Shown in pieces: positions 29,998-44,419 of a stretch of DNA of 64,000 nucleotides. The DNA is from Candidatus Hydrogenedentota bacterium (GTDB lineage Bacteria > UBA8481 > J006): assembly GCA_003697085.1 (NCBI GenBank), contig RFFU01000032.1, positions 1 through 64,000 of the forward strand, given 5' to 3'. Position numbers and translations under genes: made by a program. Within the stretch, counting starts at the first letter, position 1, and each line of letters starts with the position of its first letter. The notes under the pieces are model-generated. The model searched no databases and was not told the origin of the DNA. It saw nothing but the letters and a program-made list of their open reading frames with translations.

Positions 29998-30205
29998 CCG
30001 CAGGTTGGAGAAGCCGCGCTCCATGCCAAGCCTATATCCCGCTCTCATTCCTGCAGGCAAGATGCCTGCGCTCCCCGGAATGGCGCTCCTTGCGGGTCTT
30101 CCTGCGGGCAGGCCTGAGCTGCCAGGAAGCGCTTCCCGTCTCCTTTTTCCTTTCCCTTCCCCATTCCCCTTTCCTTGCCGTTTCCCTTCCCTCGGGATGA
30201 CACGG
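29998..30205. repeat. Dispersed intergenic repeat, copy A
   Basis: GCAGGTTGGAGAA..CGCGCTCC...ATTCCTGCAGGCAAGATGCCTGCGCTCCC followed by a (TTTCCC)-like pyrimidine tract and CTCGGGATGACA; matches the block at 48170-48380. Confidence 0.7.
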
Positions 30206-30651
30206 GGATGAGGGGAACCGGATCGAAGTGTTTCCTCGGTGGCAACGCGCTTCGGAATCAAGACGGAAGTCTTAGAAACCACGTCGTCTCCATGCCGAAA
30301 AGGCCGAACTCGTGGTTTTGGCACACATTTGGAGAAGGAACGGTGCCATTTTGTCCTTCCCGAAAAGTTTTGTAGAGATTACTTGTCGTAATTCATTACT
30401 TTTCAGAATTTCCTGGACGTTCTCATTCGGCACGCGAATTGATAGATAGAGCGAGGCTGTTGCGAAAACAACGGCGGCCGATTCTCATCTCGGCAGCCGA
30501 AAAGACATCTTGGATTCCAAAACGAAACATTTGCAAAGGGAGGTGAAAGGAGAGGCGTAACCGGTACGGGACCGGTTCAATCCAGAACAAAGTTTGGCTC
30601 CCGAACGAAGAACGGAGCGCAAGAATTTCTTGAGGAAAGGAGTAGAAAAGG

Positions 30652-30942
30652 ATGGCAAAGGTTCGTCCCCTGAATGACCGAGTCCTGGTCAAACGGTTGG
30701 AGCAGAAGGAACAGAAGAAGGGCGGAATCATCATTCCGGACACTGCAAAGGAGAAGCCGCAGGAAGGCGAAGTGGTAGCAGTGGGCCCGGGGAAGACCGG
30801 CGATGACAATCAGCGGATTCCGCTCGAGGTAAAGAAAGGTGACAGGGTACTTTTCGGGAAGTACTCCGGAACGGATGTGAAGATCGACGACGAAGAGTAC
30901 GTGATTATGCGGGAAGACGATATCCTGGCAATTCTGGAATAA
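30652..30942 (+). CDS. groES: Co-chaperonin GroES
   Basis: [48 protein letters not shown]; purine-rich SD GAGGAAAGGAG upstream. Confidence 0.97.
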   Translation: MAKVRPLNDRVLVKRLEQKEQKKGGIIIPDTAKEKPQEGEVVAVGPGKTGDDNQRIPLEVKKGDRVLFGKYSGTDVKIDDEEYVIMREDDILAILE

Positions 30943-30957
30943 GGAGGAAGCGAGACG

Positions 30958-32589
<1,632 letters not shown>

Positions 32590-32615
32590 TCCCCCCACCT
32601 TTTCCGGAAAAACAG

Positions 32616-32650
32616 AAAAACCCCGGCCGAACATCGGCCGGGGTTTTTTC
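32616..32650 (+). terminator. Intrinsic terminator downstream of groEL
   Basis: AAAAACCCCGGCCGA-ACA-TCGGCCGGGGTTTTTT: 10-bp perfect stem, 3-nt loop, T-run; could act in both directions. Confidence 0.93.
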
Positions 32651-32696
32651 TTCTCCCAAGCGGCGCCCCCCACCGCCTTCCGGGAGAAGCGAACCC

Positions 32697-32918
32697 TTAC
32701 GCGCTTTTGCGCTCGTTGTAACGTATCTCGAACGCCTCCAGAAGATCGCTCTTCCGGAACCGGCGGTGGCCCATTCTGGAAAAACGATAGCAACGCAGTT
32801 TGTTCGCGGCCGTCATCCGGCGAATCGTCGCCTGGGAGACACCCAGGAACCGCGCCGCTTCGTCGATTCCAACAAAGCCGTCGTCCAGGTCAATGACGTT
32901 CCGTTCTGTATCGCTCAT
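32697..32918 (-). CDS. Excisionase/MerR-like helix-turn-helix DNA-binding protein
   Basis: 73 aa: DDGFVGIDEAARFLGVSQATIRRMTAANKLRCYRFSRMGHRRFRKSDLLEAF. Confidence 0.8.
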   Translation of the reverse strand: MSDTERNVIDLDDGFVGIDEAARFLGVSQATIRRMTAANKLRCYRFSRMGHRRFRKSDLLEAFEIRYNERKSA

Positions 32919-33099
32919 CCGCCTTCTCCTTCTTTGTAGAATCAGTGTTGTGGTTTCCTTCGGAAACCATGGAGTCCTGTCCCTATTTTCATCGGATGAA
33001 ACGGAACGAACTTTATAGAAATATCTTCCCATGGATGCTCTTTTCTCTTCTTGAAAATCTCCGCCGGTTTTCTGAAGAGGCCCGCCGTTCCTCATTCGC

Positions 33100-34506
33100 T
33101 CAATACGCCGGCAGATCGGGATCGATCTCCTCACGCCACGCGTTGATCCCTCCGGCAAGATTCTTCACGTGCTTGTATCCATGCTCCAGCAGGAATTCGA
33201 CCGCCTTCGCACTCCTGCCTCCCATCTTGCAGTGCACCACGATCTCCTGATTCGGATCCAATTCCGAGAACCTCTCCGGGATTTCTCCTAACGGAATCAG
33301 TTTTCCTCCCAGATTACAGATCTCGTACTCGAAAGGCTCGCGAACGTCCACGAGCACCGGAGCGTCGCCCTTCTCGATCCGCTCCTTCAACTCCGAAACC
33401 GTTATCGTTGGAATCTCCTCTTCCTCTTCCGCTCCGATTCCGCAAAACTGCTCGTAATCGATGGGAGAAGTAATCGTGGGGTGCTCTCCGCAGACGGGAC
33501 ATTCCGGATTCCTCCGAATCCTCAATTCCCGAAAACGCATACTCAGAGCATCGAAAAGGAGCAACCGTCCGACAAGCGTTTCACCGACGCCGAGAAGAAT
33601 CTTGATCGCTTCCGTCGCTTGAATCACTCCGATGATCCCCGGCAAAACTCCCAAAACGCCGCCCTCCGCGCAGGAAGGAACCATTCCCGGCGGAGGAGGT
33701 TCCGGGTAAAGACACCGATAGCACGGTCCGCCTCGGCCGGGATCGAATACGGACGCCTGCCCCTCGAAACGAAAGATCGATCCGTACACGTTGGGTTTTC
33801 CCAAAAAGACCGAGATGTCGTTCGCCAGGTATCGGGTCGGGAAATTATCCGTACCGTCAATGATGATATCGTAATCCTTGCCGATCTCCATGGCGTTCTC
33901 CGAACTCAACCTCTCTTCGTACGTCTTCACCTCGACGTTCGGATTCACTCCGCGAATCTTCTCCGCGGCCCGTTCACACTTCGATCGTCCAACATCCTCT
34001 TGAACATAGAGAACCTGTCGCTGAAGATTCGTTTCATCGACCACATCGAAATCCACCAGCCCCAATCTTCCGATCCCCGCGGCGGCGAGATAAAGGGCCA
34101 GAGGGGATCCCAACCCGCCGGCGCCGATGATCAAAACCGACGCCGACTTCAATTTCTCCTGCCCTTCCTTCCCAACCTCCGGAAGAATGATATGCCGGCT
34201 GTACCGTTTCAACTCTTCCGGAGTCAACGCCGTTCCTCCCCCCGCGATGGAAGGAATCAAAAGAACGGTCTGGCCTTCCGAAACGGTCGTCTTCAGTCCT
34301 TCCAAGGCGGCGATGTCCTCTTCCTCGAGAAAGACCTTCACGAAATTTCGGGGGTTTCCCTCGGCATCGAGCACATTCTTTCCGATCTCCGGATAACGCT
34401 CCGCCAAATTCTTCAAGACCTCTCCTACTGTCGAGCCTTCCACTTCGACGACTCCCGCGCCGTTCGTGAAACGCCGCAAGGCCGTCGGTATCTGAACCTT
34501 AATCAT
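33100..34506 (-). CDS. Ubiquitin-like sulfur carrier (CysO/MoaD/ThiS-type) fused to MoeZ-like E1 adenylyltransferase and rhodanese
   Basis: N-terminal beta-grasp MIKVQIPTALRRFTNGAGVVEVEGSTVGEVLKNLAERYPEI...VLLIPSIAGGG, then E1-like YSRHIILPEVGKEGQEKLKSASVLIIGAGGLGSPLALYLAAAGIGRLGLVDFDVVDETNLQRQ, CYRC/CPVC, then rhodanese VLVDVREPFEYE...VVHCKMGGRSAKAVEFL. Confidence 0.92.
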   Translation of the reverse strand: MIKVQIPTALRRFTNGAGVVEVEGSTVGEVLKNLAERYPEIGKNVLDAEGNPRNFVKVFLEEEDIAALEGLKTTVSEGQTVLLIPSIAGGGTALTPEELKRYSRHIILPEVGKEGQEKLKSASVLIIGAGGLGSPLALYLAAAGIGRLGLVDFDVVDETNLQRQVLYVQEDVGRSKCERAAEKIRGVNPNVEVKTYEERLSSENAMEIGKDYDIIIDGTDNFPTRYLANDISVFLGKPNVYGSIFRFEGQASVFDPGRGGPCYRCLYPEPPPPGMVPSCAEGGVLGVLPGIIGVIQATEAIKILLGVGETLVGRLLLFDALSMRFRELRIRRNPECPVCGEHPTITSPIDYEQFCGIGAEEEEEIPTITVSELKERIEKGDAPVLVDVREPFEYEICNLGGKLIPLGEIPERFSELDPNQEIVVHCKMGGRSAKAVEFLLEHGYKHVKNLAGGINAWREEIDPDLPAY

Positions 34507-34925
34507 TCGACAACGATCTCCTCCTCTCTGAAACCTTTACCGTCTTCCCTCAACCTCCAACATCTTCCTTCCTTCGGTTCCCCCTTCACCACCGACTGTA
34601 TGACATAGGAGTAAAAAGGCCACGCCCATGCCAGATCCGTTTCGCTGGGGCGGGGTGGATGGTCGGGATGGGAATGGTAAAATCCCAATAGCGTTTCCCC
34701 GCGGGCATCCGCATCCCGCTCGACCCGCGCCAACTCCAAGGGCTCGATAAGATATCGCCGTCTCCGATTCTCCTCCATTCTATTTCCCGCCCGCACAAGC
34801 CTCGAGACGCGCCGCTCCGCCCCCCTTTCCTCTCCGATCAATATCCCGCAGATTTCCTCCGGGTACCCTTCCGCGGAATGCCGGCGGATGTCCTCCCACA
34901 GGAGCCTGGAAAAAATGATCCTCAC
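34503..34925 (-). CDS. JAMM/JAB1-family metalloprotease (Mec-like)
   Basis: EEICGILIGEE and GFYHSHPDHPPRPSETDLAWAWPFYSYVI: intact HxHx10D motif; GTG start overlaps the cysM-like stop. Confidence 0.9.
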   Translation of the reverse strand: MRIIFSRLLWEDIRRHSAEGYPEEICGILIGEERGAERRVSRLVRAGNRMEENRRRRYLIEPLELARVERDADARGETLLGFYHSHPDHPPRPSETDLAWAWPFYSYVIQSVVKGEPKEGRCWRLREDGKGFREEEIVVE

Positions 34926-35965
34926 GTTTCGCGTTCCCCGTCCTTCCCTGCGGTATTTCCTCCCTCTCCGGACGAACCCTCACCGGTCCAAAAGGGATCG
35001 TGAAGATAGCGCGTACCGCTGTCCGGTAACAAAAGGCCGATAACCAAATGCCGCTTCTCTTCGCGGGCCCGCTCCGCCACGCGCATCGCCGCCACGAGAT
35101 TCGCACCTCCGCTGGGCCCCGCCAGGACACCCTCGAGCCGCGCCACGAACCGGCACATATCCTGCGCTTCCTCCGTGCTCACCCGAATCAACTCGTCTTT
35201 GGCCTCGGGATCGTAAATCTCCGGAACATCCACCGTCGGGAGATGTTTGATTCCCTCCAAACCGTGAATCGCTGAATCCGGTTGAACCTCCACGATTCGG
35301 ATTGTGTTCCCCATCGTTCGAAAGAACCGTGAAGACCCGACCAGCGTTCCCGTGGTGCCGATCACCGAAACAAAGTGGGTGAGGGCCTCGCGGGATTGCG
35401 TCCAGAGTTCCGGACCGGTCGTCCGCATATGAACGCGCCAGTTCGCATTATTGGCGTACTGGTCCGGATAAAACCATCGGTCCGGGTCTTCCGCCTTCAT
35501 CTGACGAGCCACACGCTGAGAACCATCCGTCGCCTCGAGTGGATCCGTCTTGATGACCTCGGCTCCGAAAGCCTTCAAAATCGCGAACCGTTCCGGCGAG
35601 GCATTGGCCGGCACGCAAAGAGTGACTCCGATATCCAACGCCGCACCGATCCAGGCATATCCGATTCCCGTATTCCCACTCGTCGCATCCAAAATGCGAC
35701 GTTCTCTCGTCAGCACCCCGCGCCGAATCCCGTCCATCACCATCGCCAAGGCCGTCCGGTCCTTCACCGATCCCCCGGGATTGAGCCCCTCCAACTTCGC
35801 GATCAATGTGAACCGCCCTTTGGTCAATTTATCGAGACGAACGGCCGGAGTATGCCCGACGATATCCACAAGACGACCGGCACGCCGAAGAAGCCCCCAA
35901 TCGATCCGCGGCCGGTCGGTGTCCTCGGGATGCCAGGAATTGTCCTCTCTTCCTTCTTCCGTCAT
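34922..35965 (-). CDS. Cysteine synthase CysM-like (PLP fold type II)
   Basis: IVGHTPAVRLDKL, AKLEGLNPGGSVKDRTALAMV, DATSGNTGIGYAWIGAALDIGVTLCVPANASPER, GTTGTLVGSSRF. Confidence 0.88.
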   Translation of the reverse strand: MTEEGREDNSWHPEDTDRPRIDWGLLRRAGRLVDIVGHTPAVRLDKLTKGRFTLIAKLEGLNPGGSVKDRTALAMVMDGIRRGVLTRERRILDATSGNTGIGYAWIGAALDIGVTLCVPANASPERFAILKAFGAEVIKTDPLEATDGSQRVARQMKAEDPDRWFYPDQYANNANWRVHMRTTGPELWTQSREALTHFVSVIGTTGTLVGSSRFFRTMGNTIRIVEVQPDSAIHGLEGIKHLPTVDVPEIYDPEAKDELIRVSTEEAQDMCRFVARLEGVLAGPSGGANLVAAMRVAERAREEKRHLVIGLLLPDSGTRYLHDPFWTGEGSSGEGGNTAGKDGERET

Positions 35966-36197
35966 CGCCTGTCCTTCTTCCTCTTTCTCCTATCTCCTCT
36001 CTCCAAATGCGGAAGATTTCTCACCACGTGTTCCGCTGCTTTCCCCTTTCGGAAAACCGCGAAGGGAAATCTTATCCGGATATCGTTCCATGGAAAGCCC
36101 GCAAATTCCGCGGGGAGCCGCAATCAATCCCACGAATATCTTCGATCTCTAAAAAGTCATGCCTCTGATTTATTGTGCCAGAACGGGAGGCTGCCTT

Positions 36198-36566
36198 CTA
36201 AACCGCGAACGATTTCCCGCAACTGCACGTCTTTACCGCGTTGGGGTTCTTGAAGACGAAACCCCGGTTCATCAGGCTTTCCTCGAAATCAACCGTCATC
36301 CCGTTGAGGAAAAAATAGGCCTTCGGGTCCAGAAATATCCGAACACCATCGATATCAAAGACCTGATCCTGCTCCTTCGCCGCATCCTCGAAATCCATCA
36401 CGTAACTGAACCCGCTGCACCCTCCGTCGCGTACCCCCAACCGCAAACCGATCCCGTCCTTCTCGACTCCTCGATCCTCGATGATTCGCCTCAGTTCCTT
36501 CAGGGCGCGTTCCGTCACCTCGATGGGGCATCGTTTCACCACGTTGCTCTCAACCATAACCCTCAC
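36198..36566 (-). CDS. A-type iron-sulfur carrier (IscA/ErpA/HesB family)
   Basis: LRLGVRDGGCSGFSYVMDFED...VDFEESLMNRGFVFKNPNAVKTCSCGKSFAV. Confidence 0.92.
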   Translation of the reverse strand: MRVMVESNVVKRCPIEVTERALKELRRIIEDRGVEKDGIGLRLGVRDGGCSGFSYVMDFEDAAKEQDQVFDIDGVRIFLDPKAYFFLNGMTVDFEESLMNRGFVFKNPNAVKTCSCGKSFAV

Positions 36567-36701
36567 ACTCCTTGTCGAAGAAAATTCCTCTCTCTTCCCT
36601 CACCCTTCGATCTCATTTTATCACTTTTAAAGTCGCCTTTCCACGAAAATCTTCGAACCACCACTCCCGCGATGAAAGAGGTGCTTCGAACTCCCTGTTC
36701 T

Positions 36702-38408
36702 CTACGCGCGCGGCAGGCGAATGATGAAGGTCGCCCCTTTTCCCGGTCTGCTCTTGACTTCCACCGTGCCCCCTTCCCACTCTACACTCTCCTTCACGAT
36801 CGCCAATCCCAACCCCAACCCCCCGTGCTTCTTTGAATAACTCTGATCAACCTGATAAAACCTCCGGAAGATATTCTCCTGTTCTTTCTCCGGTATACCT
36901 ATTCCATAATCAATCACGGCAACCTCCACATATTCCCGCTCAACGGATATCTCCACCGTCACCGAAGTCTCTTCCCCGGAAAACTTCACTGCATTCGAGA
37001 GAAGATTCAAAAGCGTTCGTTCGGCGGCAATCCTCCGCATCCTCACCAAGGCCTTCTCCGACGTATCTCCGCCGACACGCCGGACCTCAAACTTCCGATT
37101 CGGATGGTCCTCGCAGACTGTCAAGACGGCTTCCCGGACGAGGACTTCCATATCGAGCACTTCGGGCTTCTCTTCCCGGTCCCCCATCCGCGAGACCGCA
37201 AGCATCTCCGAGATCATTTCGGCCAAGGCATCGCATTTCTTCAAACACTGTCTCATCTTCTCCTTCTGAAGTCCGGTCAACGGTCCCAGGCGTTCTTGCA
37301 AAAGCAGTTCGCAATAACCGCGTATCAGAGCAATCGGCGTCCGCAATTCGTGGGAAATCGTCGCCAGGATCGCATTTTTCCTGAGGTTGAGCGTTTCGAG
37401 CCGCTCGTTTATCTTCTCGAACTCCGCCGCGCGTCGACGCAACTCCTCCTGGCGTTCCGCGATCGCCTCCTGCATCGTTCGAAACGCCTCCCGCATATCC
37501 CGAAATTCATCGGTCCCGTACACGGGAATCAGACGGGTGTAATCTCCGTGGGTGACCGCCTTGGCGTATTCCTCGATCTCATCGACCGAGCGGGAGAGGA
37601 TCTCCGCGATCACGAGCGCCGCGCAAACCGCCAGCACCAGGAGAACGAAAGCGACTTGAGCATTCTTCTTGATCACCGCCTCGATTCTCTGCTTCACCAA
37701 GTGCCTTCTTTTTGCAACCTCCTTCGTGATATCGTCCACATAGACTCCGGTTCCAACCACCCAATTCCACTCCGGCAAGGCCGCCACAAAGGCCAGTTTT
37801 CGATATCCTTCCTCCGTGCTCGTCCCGTCCGGAAGCGGTTTCTTCCAGAAGTACGTAACGAAACCGCTTCCGGAAGTCCGACAGACCCGGTTCATCTCCA
37901 AGAGGAAATCCGATCCCGAGATACCTCGTTTATGAAGTTCCGGATCCCCGACATTGTAAACGCGCCCCTCCACGAACAACCGTTCCAACTTCTCGAAATC
38001 ATTGAACTCACCGATGCGCCGTCCCACAACTTCCTCGGCGACCGGATGCATGACAACCACGGCCTCCGAATCCTTTTCCGGATCCGAAAAACACTCGTGA
38101 AGCCAAAAGTATCCGTTTCCCCCATCGTAACGCATGGCTCGAACGATCTCCTTGAACCGATGCCTGGCCTCCTCTTCCGACATTCCTCCGTCGTGAATTT
38201 CAGCGAGATATTTTTCATGAATCGTTTCCACCGTGTTGATCAGCGTCCGCAGGAGGTTCCGCTTGGCCTGGTAGGCTTCCTGCGAAAATCGCTCCGTGGC
38301 GATCTTTCCTTCGCGCGATATCAGCTGAATCTGGAGATAGGTCATTGGAAGGAGGGACAACACCACGATCCCGACCAGCGTGATGAGGAGTTTCGTTCGA
38401 AATCTCAT
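36702..38408 (-). CDS. Sensor histidine kinase with extracytoplasmic Cache-like domain and HAMP
   Basis: Cache_2-like region (AMRYDGGNGYFWLHECF, RKLAFVAALPEWNWVVGTGVYVDDI), HAMP, HisKA AILATISHELRTPIALIRGYCELLL, HATPase NLLSNAVKFSGEE, GIGIPEKEQENIFRRFYQVDQSYSKKHGGLGLGLAIVKE. Confidence 0.93.
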   Translation of the reverse strand: MRFRTKLLITLVGIVVLSLLPMTYLQIQLISREGKIATERFSQEAYQAKRNLLRTLINTVETIHEKYLAEIHDGGMSEEEARHRFKEIVRAMRYDGGNGYFWLHECFSDPEKDSEAVVVMHPVAEEVVGRRIGEFNDFEKLERLFVEGRVYNVGDPELHKRGISGSDFLLEMNRVCRTSGSGFVTYFWKKPLPDGTSTEEGYRKLAFVAALPEWNWVVGTGVYVDDITKEVAKRRHLVKQRIEAVIKKNAQVAFVLLVLAVCAALVIAEILSRSVDEIEEYAKAVTHGDYTRLIPVYGTDEFRDMREAFRTMQEAIAERQEELRRRAAEFEKINERLETLNLRKNAILATISHELRTPIALIRGYCELLLQERLGPLTGLQKEKMRQCLKKCDALAEMISEMLAVSRMGDREEKPEVLDMEVLVREAVLTVCEDHPNRKFEVRRVGGDTSEKALVRMRRIAAERTLLNLLSNAVKFSGEETSVTVEISVEREYVEVAVIDYGIGIPEKEQENIFRRFYQVDQSYSKKHGGLGLGLAIVKESVEWEGGTVEVKSRPGKGATFIIRLPRA

Positions 38409-38760
38409 TCTTCTCGTCTCATAACGTCCCGTTCTTCCTCTTTTTTCCTGGAAACATTATAATCTTTTTTTATCACAAATTATTCTTTTTTCCGTTTTTT
38501 TCTCCTCGGAATTTGCGCAACGCGGTTGTCAAGAACCCGTGGAGCACGGGGAAGCGGCGGAAAGAACACGTACGGGCACGCCGCGCACGGTGGCGCGCGC
38601 ATACCGCGTGAATTCGAGAACCCGCCTCCCTTCCTCTATCGAAGGCGAGCGTGTGTACTCTCGTCCGCGGCGAGTCACTTCGTTCATTCCGTAGGTTGGA
38701 GAATCCGCGTTCGACTTCCTCGGGTTGGAGAAACCGCATACCCCGCTTCTCCGTTTCTTT

Positions 38761-39993
38761 CTAATGTTTCGGAGAGTTTCCCCAGGAAGCCGTTTGGGTC
38801 TTCCGCGTCGCGTTCCAACGCGGAGACACTCTTCGCAATCGCTCGACTTCCGCCGCCAATCTCTCCACGACATAGTCAACCTCTTCTTCGGTCGTCGCCC
38901 GGCCCAGACTGAACCGTACCGAACCATGAAGAGATTCTTCATCCTTGCCCATCGCCCTCAAGACGTAGGACGGCTCGAGGTGGGCGCTGGAACAGGCGGA
39001 ACCCGAGGAAAGAGCGATTTCGGACATATTCACCAATAAAGCCTCCGCGTCCACGCAACGAAAAGAGACATTCAGCGTCCCCGGAAGACGCTCTTCCGGA
39101 TCTCCATTCCTTTCCACCTCGGGGATCCTCTCCCGAATCCTCTCCCAAAGCCGCTCCGTCAGGGAAAAAAGCCTCCGCCCCTCCGCCTCCCTCCCCTCAC
39201 ACGCGATTTTCAAGGCCGCCGCCAGACCAACGATGCCCGCCACATTCAGCGTTCCGGACCGGTTTCCGCGCTCATGCCCCCCTCCGTGCAGCAGCGGCTC
39301 GATTCGGCCGAAGAGGTTCTCCCGAAGAACCGTCAGGCCGACGCCTTTGGGACCGTGGAACTTGTGAGCGCTGGCGCAACAACAGTCCAAAGCCATCTTT
39401 GCAAAGTCAAAGGGAATCTTCCCGATCGTCTGGGTCGTGTCGGAATGGAAGAGCCATCCTCCCTCCCGACACAGACTTGCAATCTCCCGGACGGGATTCA
39501 GCGTTCCGACTTCGTTGTTGCCATGAATAAGGGAAATCACCTTTTCCCCATCGGGGGCCTCCGTTGCGGCGTGGAGCCGCTCCCGCAAGGCCTCCATCTC
39601 AACACGCCCCGTGGAATCCACCGGCAGGATCTCGAGGTGAATCTCCGGATTCCACCGGGCTAAATACCGAGCCGTATCCAGCACCGCCCGATGCTCAACG
39701 GCACTCGTAATCAATCTCCCTCCCATCCTTCCGCCGGCGAAGATCCCTTTCAAAAAGAAATTGATGCTCTCGGTCGCACCGGAAGTGAAGATGATTTCGT
39801 TCGGCTCACACCCGAGACATTCCGCACAGGTTTCTCTTGCTTCCTCCACGGCAGCCTGGGCTTCCCACCCGAAGACGTGATGACGAGACGCGGCATTTCC
39901 GAAATCGTCCCTCCAAAACCGCCGCATAGCCTCCAGGACCCGTTCGTCCACGGGCGTCGTTGCATTATGGTCCAAATAAATGCGCCGGCTCAC
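38761..39993 (-). CDS. Cysteine desulfurase (IscS/NifS family)
   Basis: RRIYLDHNATTPVDERVLEAM, FTSGATESINFFLKG, CCASAHKFHGPKGVG, SSGSACSSAHLEPSYVLRAMG. GTG at 39993 taken as start. Confidence 0.93.
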   Translation of the reverse strand: MSRRIYLDHNATTPVDERVLEAMRRFWRDDFGNAASRHHVFGWEAQAAVEEARETCAECLGCEPNEIIFTSGATESINFFLKGIFAGGRMGGRLITSAVEHRAVLDTARYLARWNPEIHLEILPVDSTGRVEMEALRERLHAATEAPDGEKVISLIHGNNEVGTLNPVREIASLCREGGWLFHSDTTQTIGKIPFDFAKMALDCCCASAHKFHGPKGVGLTVLRENLFGRIEPLLHGGGHERGNRSGTLNVAGIVGLAAALKIACEGREAEGRRLFSLTERLWERIRERIPEVERNGDPEERLPGTLNVSFRCVDAEALLVNMSEIALSSGSACSSAHLEPSYVLRAMGKDEESLHGSVRFSLGRATTEEEVDYVVERLAAEVERLRRVSPRWNATRKTQTASWGNSPKH

Positions 39994-40049
39994 CGTTCCC
40001 GCAATCCCGCGATCACGAAATCCTCTCCTTCTCGCCGACCCGGTACCTT

Positions 40050-43219
<3,170 letters not shown>

Positions 43220-43379
43220 TCCTTTCCATCAAAGGATTATTCTACAGGATTTTGGGTTCCGCGAACAGACGCTCGACGAAAAGAAGAGAAACGGTACCCC
43301 TTCTCCTTTCCCGCTTCGTTTCTCGCCGTCGGGACGTCGAAGAGAAAACGCAAGACAATGAAAAACGGCTCCGGAAACG

Positions 43380-44405
43380 TCACCTCTCTTGATCCGCGTC
43401 ACCGGCTGTGACATACCAATCCTCCGCATTCCCGATTCCTTCGGGAACCTCCGCCTTCTTGGTCGCATACCACATCATCCTCAATCCCTCCCGGCGAATG
43501 AACGGAAAGCGAAACCTCCACTCCGGAGGAAAAACTCGCCGCCCGTTGAACTCCAAAAGGTTCGCGCCGCGGGCACGGCATTCGCGAAGACCGGCTCGAA
43601 TCGTCTTCTCGACCGCCTCCCGCGACCCCGTATTCGCCAGGTACTCCAGGATACGCCCTCGTCCGCCCCCCCCCCTCTCCGGCTTTACACTCCACACGGA
43701 CCACGTCCGAAAATCCGCTCCCGATTTGTCTCTTCCCGAAACCTCGAGAAAAAATCGCGGCCACGGAGCCGGATCAGAATATCGGGCCCGGAGATACTCC
43801 GTGTTCCTAACCACCCGAATACTCCCCCCTCCGACTTCCCTCACCGCGTGACTCGGAGGAAGAAACGCCTCCGACGTTTCTCCAACATCCTGCCGCTCCG
43901 TCCGGAAAAAACCCATTGCTCTTCGGACCGTTTCTCCCACGAGCCGTTCGAATCCGCGCAAACCCGGCAGAGCCGATACACCAAGAGGAAGTACGAAACG
44001 ATCCGTTTTCCCCAGGTCTTTCCATCCCATCCTCCGAATGATTCCCTCGCTTCTTTCCGTCAGACCCGCACAAAGCCCGATCGGAAAACGCTCGAGCGCC
44101 TCTTGAAGAAGGCGGATGCCTCCGGCGCGCCCTCGAAACTCCGGGAACACCACCCAATCGATGAACCAGGCGGTTCGAACCACGGCACCGTTTACGTTCA
44201 AAAGAACGGGAAGAATCCCGAAATGACCCGCGATCCGTCCTTCCGAACACCACACGAGATTTCGCCCCCGCCAAGCGTCCGGCGCGGATTTTCGATACCG
44301 CCATCGAAGAACCTCTACCGTCGTATTGATCTCGTCCTCGGGAAAGACTTCTCGAAAAAAAGAAGACAAGGTTTCTAAATCCTCGGTTTCCTCGATCCGA
44401 TTCAC
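43380..44405 (-). CDS. GNAT-family N-acetyltransferase-like protein
   Basis: LRWRYRKSAPDAWRGRNLVWCSEGRIAGHFGILPVLLNVNG...FIDWVVFPEFRGRAGGIRLLQEALER. GTG at 44405 preferred. Confidence 0.7.
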   Translation of the reverse strand: MNRIEETEDLETLSSFFREVFPEDEINTTVEVLRWRYRKSAPDAWRGRNLVWCSEGRIAGHFGILPVLLNVNGAVVRTAWFIDWVVFPEFRGRAGGIRLLQEALERFPIGLCAGLTERSEGIIRRMGWKDLGKTDRFVLPLGVSALPGLRGFERLVGETVRRAMGFFRTERQDVGETSEAFLPPSHAVREVGGGSIRVVRNTEYLRARYSDPAPWPRFFLEVSGRDKSGADFRTWSVWSVKPERGGGGRGRILEYLANTGSREAVEKTIRAGLRECRARGANLLEFNGRRVFPPEWRFRFPFIRREGLRMMWYATKKAEVPEGIGNAEDWYVTAGDADQER

Positions 44406-44419
44406 GGAACCCGCTCCGA

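Noticed and set aside
29779-30324. 181-aa minus-strand ORF between mtnP and groES
   Set aside because: Falls across the dispersed intergenic repeat; translation (IPREGKRQGKGNGEGKGKRRREAL..SAGILPAGM) mirrors the spurious ORF over the other repeat copy at 48162-48428.
38455-38520. Sigma70 promoter for the histidine kinase (TATAAT on the minus strand at 38457-38462 in an AT-rich stretch)
   Set aside because: A -10-like hexamer is present but no convincing -35 at correct spacing; too weak to call.
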